Source: Cellulomonas hominis (GTDB lineage Bacteria > Actinomycetota > Actinomycetes > Actinomycetales > Cellulomonadaceae). Taken from it: 64,000 nt of DNA. The position numbers and the translations under genes are program-made. The stretch lies in the NCBI RefSeq assembly GCF_014201095.1, contig NZ_JACHDN010000001.1, forward strand, positions 4,278,001 through 4,342,000. The letters run 5' to 3'. Numbering within the stretch: the stretch's first letter is position 1; each line of letters opens with the position of its first letter. A model generated the notes under the pieces. It saw only the letters and a list, made by a program, of their open reading frames with translations. It searched no databases and was not told where the DNA came from. This document shows positions 59,399-64,000 of this stretch, piece by piece.

Positions 59399-59870
59399 AC
59401 CGGACGGGGTCGGCGGCCTCAGCGGGGACGAGGTCGTACGTGACGGAGTCGGCCACCGTCGCGACGGCGTCGTACAGGCGACGGGCCGCAGCGTTCCCGG
59501 GCCGGGTCGTCCAGCGGACGACACCCAGGCCCTCGGCACGCGCCTGCGCCGCCAGTTCACCCAGCAGCGCACGAGCCACGCCGCGCCCTCGGGCCGACGG
59601 GCTCGTGTACAGGTCGTCGAGGTACACGCCCTCCGCCCCGAGGATCGGTCGCGGGAACCGGCGGGCGTGCGCGAACCCGACCGGGCCGTCCTCCGTGACG
59701 GCGAGCAGCGCGCGCAGGGGGTGCGCCGGGTCGCAGACCCAGGTCCACACGCGGGCGACCGCGTCCGGGTCCGGAGCGAGACCGGCGCCCGCGCGGTAGT
59801 CGGCGAACATCGCGGCCCACGCGGCGCGGTCGGCGTCCGCGGCGGGCCGGACGCGGGTGGCGGGCGTCAC
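59397..59870 (-). CDS. GNAT family N-acetyltransferase
   Basis: 157 aa. The acetyl-CoA site is SPSARGRGVARALLGEL, with VYLDDLYTS before it and NAAARRLYDAV after it, the pattern of small-molecule or protein acetyltransferases. GTG 59870 overlaps the TGA of the DapA-family gene (GTGA), so the two are coupled. The acceptor is unknown; context with a DapA-family aldolase suggests amino-acid or sugar-acid metabolism, weakly. Confidence 0.88.
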   Translation of the reverse strand: MTPATRVRPAADADRAAWAAMFADYRAGAGLAPDPDAVARVWTWVCDPAHPLRALLAVTEDGPVGFAHARRFPRPILGAEGVYLDDLYTSPSARGRGVARALLGELAAQARAEGLGVVRWTTRPGNAAARRLYDAVATVADSVTYDLVPAEAADPVR

Positions 59871-60847
59871 GGCTCGGCGTCCGGATCCGGGGCAGGTGCC
59901 GGACGGGGCGCCCGCGTCTGCGTCTGCGCCGGGCCGGAGCCGGGCGTCGGCGGGGGTGGGTCGCCCAGGGTCGACAGGGCGCGGTCCAGGGCCGCGACGC
60001 CGTCCCGGTCGACCGGGTGCAGCGGAGCGGGCAGGTCCCCGACGTCCACGCCACGCAGCGCCGAGACCGCGTGCACCGCGCGCGGGCCGCCCAGCGACGC
60101 GACCAGCTCGGCGACCGGGGCGAGCCGGGCCATCAGCGCGCGGGCCTCGTCCGCCCGGCCATCGGCGGCGGCGCCCGCCACCGCGACGTACCACTCGGGC
60201 AGGACCCCGCCGAGGCCGGTGTGCCAGGTGCGCGCCCCGGCGAGGAGGCCCTCGACGCCGATGACGTCGCCGCTGCACCCGAGCTCGACGTGCGCGGGCA
60301 CGGCGCCCGTGAGCGCCCGCACCCGGTCGCGCAGCTCCGCGGGGTCGCTCCCCCGGTCCTTGACCCCGCCGACGCCCGGGACCTGCGCGGCGCGGGCGAG
60401 CGTGTCGACCTCGTACCGGAAGCTCGTGCTGACCGGGTTGTGGTAGAGCCAGACCGGTACCCGCGCGGCGTCCGCGACGTCCCGGACCAGGTCGAGCACC
60501 TCGGCGTCGGTGAGCGGCAGGTACGCGAGCGTCGGCAGCAGCACGGCGGCGGCGCCGGACCGTTCGGCGACGATCGTGTGCACCACCACCTCGTCGGTGG
60601 TGAACGCGCCCACGCCCGCGACGACCGGCACCCGGCCGTCCGCGGCGGCCACGCCGGCCTCGACGACGCTGCGCCGCTCGCCCGCGGTGAGGTACGGGTA
60701 CCCGCCGGTGCTCCCGAGGACCGCGACGCCCGAGGCGCCGGCGCGCACGGCGCGGTCGACGAGCTCTTCGAGGGGGTCGGTCCGCACCTCGCCCTCGGGT
60801 CCGCGCGGCGTGGGCAGGTAGGCGACGAGGGGTCCGAGGAGCGGCAT
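59867..60847 (-). CDS. DapA/N-acetylneuraminate lyase family protein
   Basis: 326 aa TIM-barrel aldolase. GSTGGYPYLT is the dihydroxy-acid loop (GTTGE in DapA), YHNP holds the catalytic Tyr and GVKDRGSD the Schiff-base Lys. The deviation GSTGGY and the Pro/Gln/Thr-rich 30-residue tail suggest it is not the housekeeping DapA. Substrate unknown: a keto-sugar acid or related pyruvate adduct. TAGACT lies 6 nt before ATG 60847. Confidence 0.88.
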   Translation of the reverse strand: MPLLGPLVAYLPTPRGPEGEVRTDPLEELVDRAVRAGASGVAVLGSTGGYPYLTAGERRSVVEAGVAAADGRVPVVAGVGAFTTDEVVVHTIVAERSGAAAVLLPTLAYLPLTDAEVLDLVRDVADAARVPVWLYHNPVSTSFRYEVDTLARAAQVPGVGGVKDRGSDPAELRDRVRALTGAVPAHVELGCSGDVIGVEGLLAGARTWHTGLGGVLPEWYVAVAGAAADGRADEARALMARLAPVAELVASLGGPRAVHAVSALRGVDVGDLPAPLHPVDRDGVAALDRALSTLGDPPPPTPGSGPAQTQTRAPRPAPAPDPDAEP

Positions 60848-60853
60848 CGCCGC

Positions 60854-60859
60854 AGTCTA
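60854..60859 (-). promoter_or_regulatory. -10 box of leaderless DapA-family gene
   Basis: TAGACT on the minus strand, 6 nt before ATG 60847. Confidence 0.5.
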
Positions 60860-60873
60860 GGTCGCGCGCGGGG

Positions 60874-61188
60874 TCAGTCCGCGAGGTTCCGGCCGAGGGT
60901 GTCCGTCAGGTCCCGGAACGCCTCCCCCAGGTCCACGCCGTACGTGTCCGCGAGCACGAGCACCGACCACAGGCAGTCCGCCAGCTCGTGGGCGAGGGCC
61001 TCGTCGAGGTCGGGGCGCGGGCGGACCCCGGCCTTGCCCTGGACGAGCTTCGCCAGGTCGCCGACATCGCCGACGAACCCGAGGGCGATCTCCTGCGGGG
61101 TCCAGGCGCGGCCGTACCGCTCGCGCTCGACCTCCGCGTACCGCGCCCGGACCTCGCGCGCACGGTCCTGCATCTCGTGGAGCTCCAT
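60874..61188 (-). CDS. MazG-like nucleotide pyrophosphohydrolase family protein
   Basis: 104 aa, all helical. The metal-binding pair is seen as GFVGDVGDLAKLV (Asp in place of the usual Glu positions) and HELADCLWSVLVLAD. It may hydrolyse aberrant NTPs. CAGCAT lies 6 nt before ATG 61188. It lies between dnaE2 and the DapA-family gene on the same strand. Confidence 0.85.
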   Translation of the reverse strand: MELHEMQDRAREVRARYAEVERERYGRAWTPQEIALGFVGDVGDLAKLVQGKAGVRPRPDLDEALAHELADCLWSVLVLADTYGVDLGEAFRDLTDTLGRNLAD

Positions 61189-61194
61189 GGACCC

Positions 61195-61200
61195 ATGCTG
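61195..61200 (-). promoter_or_regulatory. -10 box of leaderless MazG-like gene
   Basis: CAGCAT on the minus strand, 6 nt before ATG 61188. It is a weak match to the TANNNT pattern. Confidence 0.35.
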
Positions 61201-61233
61201 GCCGGTGGCGGCCGGGCGCGGCGGCGGTTCGGC

Positions 61234-64000
61234 TCACTGGAAGTCCCGCGAGCTGGTGGCGACCTTGAGCGACAGGGGCGTCAGGTGCTCGGCGACGAGG
61301 TTGGTCGCCCCGTCCGCCCGCTCCAGCCGGCCGCGGACGACGAGCGCCCGGGAGGTGCGGGCGACCTTGCGGAACCGCTGCCAGAGCCCGGCGCTGCACA
61401 CGACGTTCAGCAGGCCGGTCTCGTCCTCCAGGGACAGGAACGTCACGCCGCCGGCGGTCCCCGGGCGTTGCCGGTGCGTGACCACCCCGGCGACCGCGAT
61501 CCGCCGGCCGGCCTCGTGCCGGAACACCTGCTCGACCCGCAGCACCCCGCCGGCGTCGAGCCCCGCGCGCACGTGCTCGGTCGGGTAGGAGTCGACGGTG
61601 ACGCCGGTGGCCCAGACGTCGGCGACGGCGAGCTCGACCGGGCTCATGCCGGGCAGTGCGGGCGCGCGGACCCCGACGGAGACGCCGGGCAGGGTGTCCG
61701 GTCCCTCCTGGGCGAGCGCGCCCGCCGCCCACAGCGCCTCGCGGCGGGTCACGCCGAGGGGCTCCAGCGCGCCGCCGGTGGCCAGGGCCTCGAGCTGGGC
61801 GGTGCTCAGCTCGACGCGGCGCACCAGGTCCCGCAGGTCCGCGAACGGGCCGTGGGCCTCGCGCTCGGCGACGACCCGCTCGGCGACCTTCTCCCCCACG
61901 TTCCGGACGGACGCGAGCCCGACGCGGACGGCCAGCGCGCGGGCGGGGTCGCCGTCGCCCGCGCCCGGCCGCCCGGTGCCGGCGGGCACGGCCGCGGTGC
62001 CGGAGGGGGTGGGCACGAGCCGCGGCTCGCCCCCGGCCGGCGCGGGCCGCACCCGCTCGACGACCGCCTGCACCCCGGAGCGCTGCACGTCCGGGCGCAG
62101 CACCCCGATCCCGTGCCGCCGGGCGTCGGCGACCAGGGTCTGCGGCGAGTAGAACCCCATGGGCTGCGCGGCGAGCAGCCCCGCGTAGAACGCGGCGGGG
62201 TGGTGCACCTTGAGCCACGCGCTCGCGTACACGAGGAACGCGAACGAGTAGGCGTGCGACTCGGGGAAGCCGAAGTCGGCGAACGCCTTGAGCTTCTCGT
62301 AGACCTCCTCGCGCACCGGCTCGGGCAGGCCGTTGCGGGTCATGCCGGCCATGAGCCGGGCGCGCAGGGCCTCCATCTTCTCGAGGCTGCGCTTGGACCC
62401 CATGGCGCGGCGCAGCTGGTCCGCCTCGGCCGGGGTGAAGTCCGCGACGTCGATGGCCATCTGCATCAGCTGCTCCTGGAACAGCGGCACGCCGAGGGTG
62501 CGCCTCAGGGACTTCTCCAGCTTCGGGTGCGCGTAGGTGATCGGCTGGCGGCCCTGGTAGCGCTCGATGTACGGGTGCACGGACCCGCCCTGGATCGGGC
62601 CGGGGCGGATGAGCGCGACCTCGACGACGATGCCGTAGAAGTTCCGGGGCTGGAGGCGCGGCAGGGTGCCCATCTGGGCGCGGGACTCCACCTGGAACAC
62701 CCCGACGGTGTCGGCGGCGCACAGCAGGTCGTAGACCAGGGGGTCCTCGTCCGGCAGGGCGTGCAGGTCGAGCCGCGGACCGCCGTGCTGCTCCACCTGG
62801 TCGAACGCGAGCCGCAGGGCCGTGAGCATGCCGAGGCCGAGCAGGTCGAACTTCACCAGCCCGGCGTCGGCGCAGTCGTCCTTGTCCCACTGCAGGACGG
62901 TGCGGCCCTCCATGCGCGCCCACTCCACGGGGCACACCTCGATGATCGGCCGGTCGCACATGACCATGCCGCCGGAGTGGATGCCCAGGTGCCGCGGCAG
63001 GCGCAGGAACCGGTCGGCGAGGTCGATCACCGGAGCGGGGATCTCGTCCAGGTCGCTGGCGGGCGGCGGCCGGTGCGCGGGGACGACGTCGTGGCCGTCG
63101 GCGGTGGGCTCGCCGACGGCCGGCTCGTGGTTCCAGCCCCACACGACGCCCTCGGGGTCGCGCTGCTGGGCGGCGTACGCGGCGGCGGGGTCCGCGGGCC
63201 CGCGGTTCTCGCCGGACCACCAGGGGTGCCGGGGCTGCGGGCCGCGCAGGGTCCCCCAGCGCTCGATCGACTTGCTCCAGGCGTCCTGCTGGCCGACGTC
63301 GTAGCCCAGGGCGCGGGCGGCGTCCCGGACGGCGGAGCGGGCGCGGTAGGAGATGACGTTCGCGACCTGCGCGGCGTGCGTGCGGCCGTGCTTGGCGTAG
63401 ACGTACTGGATGACCTCCTCGCGGCGGCCGGACTCGATGTCGACGTCGATGTCCGGCGGCCCGTCGCGCTCGGGGGCGAGGAACCGCTCGAACAGCAGGC
63501 CGTACTGCACGGCGTCCACGGCGGTGACCTTGAGGGCGTAGCAGACGGCGGAGTTCGCGGCGGACCCCCGCCCCTGGGCGAGGATGCCGTTGCGGTGGCA
63601 GAAGTCGACGAGGTCGTAGACGACGAGGAAGTACCCAGGGAAGCCGAGGTCCTCGATCACGCGCAGCTCGTGCTCGAGCTGCGCGTACGCGCCGGGCACC
63701 TTCTCGGCCTCGGGCGGGCCGTAGCACTCGAGCGCCCCGCGGCGGACGAGCTCGCGCAGCCAGGTGGCCTCGGTGTGCCCGGGCGGCACCGGGTACGGCG
63801 GGAGGTCCGGGGCGACGAGGTGCAGGTCGAAGGCGCACTCGGCGCCGATCGCGGCGGCGTTCGCGACGGCCTGCGGGTGCCGGCGGTGCCGGTGCAGCAT
63901 CTCGGCCGCGGACGCCAGGTGCGCCGTCGGGGCGCCCGGGAGCCAGCCGTCGAGGTCCTCCATCGAGGAGCGGGCGCGCACCGCCGCGAGCGCCATCGCG
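61234..64000 (-). CDS. dnaE2: Error-prone DNA polymerase, C-terminal part (N-terminus beyond window)
   Basis: About 922 codons visible. C-family polymerase motifs are present: GRGSAANSAVCY, the catalytic aspartates in PDIDVDIESGRREEV, HSGGMVM, and LGVPLFQEQLMQ with the (HhH)-rich thumb, plus a C-terminal OB fold (VAGVVTHRQRPGTAGGVTFLSLED). The gap between palm and fingers (WGWNHEPAVGEP) and overall pattern match DnaE2 rather than replicative DnaE1. It takes part in damage-induced mutagenesis with ImuA'/ImuB, which are not in the window. The PHP domain would lie to the right. Confidence 0.95.
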   Translation of the reverse strand, partial: AMALAAVRARSSMEDLDGWLPGAPTAHLASAAEMLHRHRRHPQAVANAAAIGAECAFDLHLVAPDLPPYPVPPGHTEATWLRELVRRGALECYGPPEAEKVPGAYAQLEHELRVIEDLGFPGYFLVVYDLVDFCHRNGILAQGRGSAANSAVCYALKVTAVDAVQYGLLFERFLAPERDGPPDIDVDIESGRREEVIQYVYAKHGRTHAAQVANVISYRARSAVRDAARALGYDVGQQDAWSKSIERWGTLRGPQPRHPWWSGENRGPADPAAAYAAQQRDPEGVVWGWNHEPAVGEPTADGHDVVPAHRPPPASDLDEIPAPVIDLADRFLRLPRHLGIHSGGMVMCDRPIIEVCPVEWARMEGRTVLQWDKDDCADAGLVKFDLLGLGMLTALRLAFDQVEQHGGPRLDLHALPDEDPLVYDLLCAADTVGVFQVESRAQMGTLPRLQPRNFYGIVVEVALIRPGPIQGGSVHPYIERYQGRQPITYAHPKLEKSLRRTLGVPLFQEQLMQMAIDVADFTPAEADQLRRAMGSKRSLEKMEALRARLMAGMTRNGLPEPVREEVYEKLKAFADFGFPESHAYSFAFLVYASAWLKVHHPAAFYAGLLAAQPMGFYSPQTLVADARRHGIGVLRPDVQRSGVQAVVERVRPAPAGGEPRLVPTPSGTAAVPAGTGRPGAGDGDPARALAVRVGLASVRNVGEKVAERVVAEREAHGPFADLRDLVRRVELSTAQLEALATGGALEPLGVTRREALWAAGALAQEGPDTLPGVSVGVRAPALPGMSPVELAVADVWATGVTVDSYPTEHVRAGLDAGGVLRVEQVFRHEAGRRIAVAGVVTHRQRPGTAGGVTFLSLEDETGLLNVVCSAGLWQRFRKVARTSRALVVRGRLERADGATNLVAEHLTPLSLKVATSSRDFQ

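Overview
The window is very GC-rich with tightly packed genes on both strands. It carries mycothiol synthesis (mshC), actinobacterial families (DUF5703, DUF6325, PAC2), an Lrp-controlled alanine dehydrogenase and DnaE2. This points to an actinobacterium, most likely a member of the Cellulomonadaceae or a close micrococcalean relative. The genus is an inference from gene content and codon bias, not from a database match. Many genes start 6-7 nt after a TANNNT-type -10 box, which suggests leaderless transcription is common here.

Layout. 1-2745: a TetR/EamA exporter pair with a perfect operator palindrome, and a DNA polymerase I-like enzyme. 2804-10665: a conserved actinobacterial block (PAC2, mshC, CorA-type transporter, uppP, aldo/keto reductase, DUF5703), including a lipoprotein split by one in-frame TAG. 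10681-18335: M20 and M3 peptidases, a GNAT enzyme, ald with its divergent Lrp regulator, and two divergent APH-fold kinases. 18336-22674: an intergenic region with a strong terminator, a PASTA-like lipoprotein, a P450 and cation-efflux operon, and a complete IS481-type element with 6-bp target duplication inserted at that operon's -10 box. 22747-31868: membrane phosphoesterase, wHTH regulator, BrkB-like protein, secreted M15 peptidase with a strong promoter and Crp-like site, USP, and a RecQ operon.

31960-37560 holds the most unusual locus. A trypsin-like protease/NUC1 nuclease fusion lies divergent to an operon of a caspase-like (C14) protein and an alpha/beta hydrolase. This looks like a proteolysis-triggered immunity or suicide module. 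37573-47771 is a stress and transport neighbourhood (MFS exporters, SHOCT proteins, DUF6325, P-type ATPase) around a large LuxR/MalT-type regulator; a CTCACCC-N5-GGGTGAG-like motif recurs at three promoters. 47828-53467 encodes JetA, JetB and JetC, the condensin part of a Wadjet/MksBEF system, but no JetD nuclease is present next to it or anywhere in the window.

53569-64000: an alpha/beta hydrolase, a PLDc_N membrane protein, tRNA-Leu(GAG), an AI-2E family permease, a translationally coupled pair of CNNM/CorC (hemolysin-family) proteins behind a structured leader that can hide the ribosome binding site, a GNAT/DapA-family pair, a MazG-like protein and the 3' part of dnaE2, which runs off the window.
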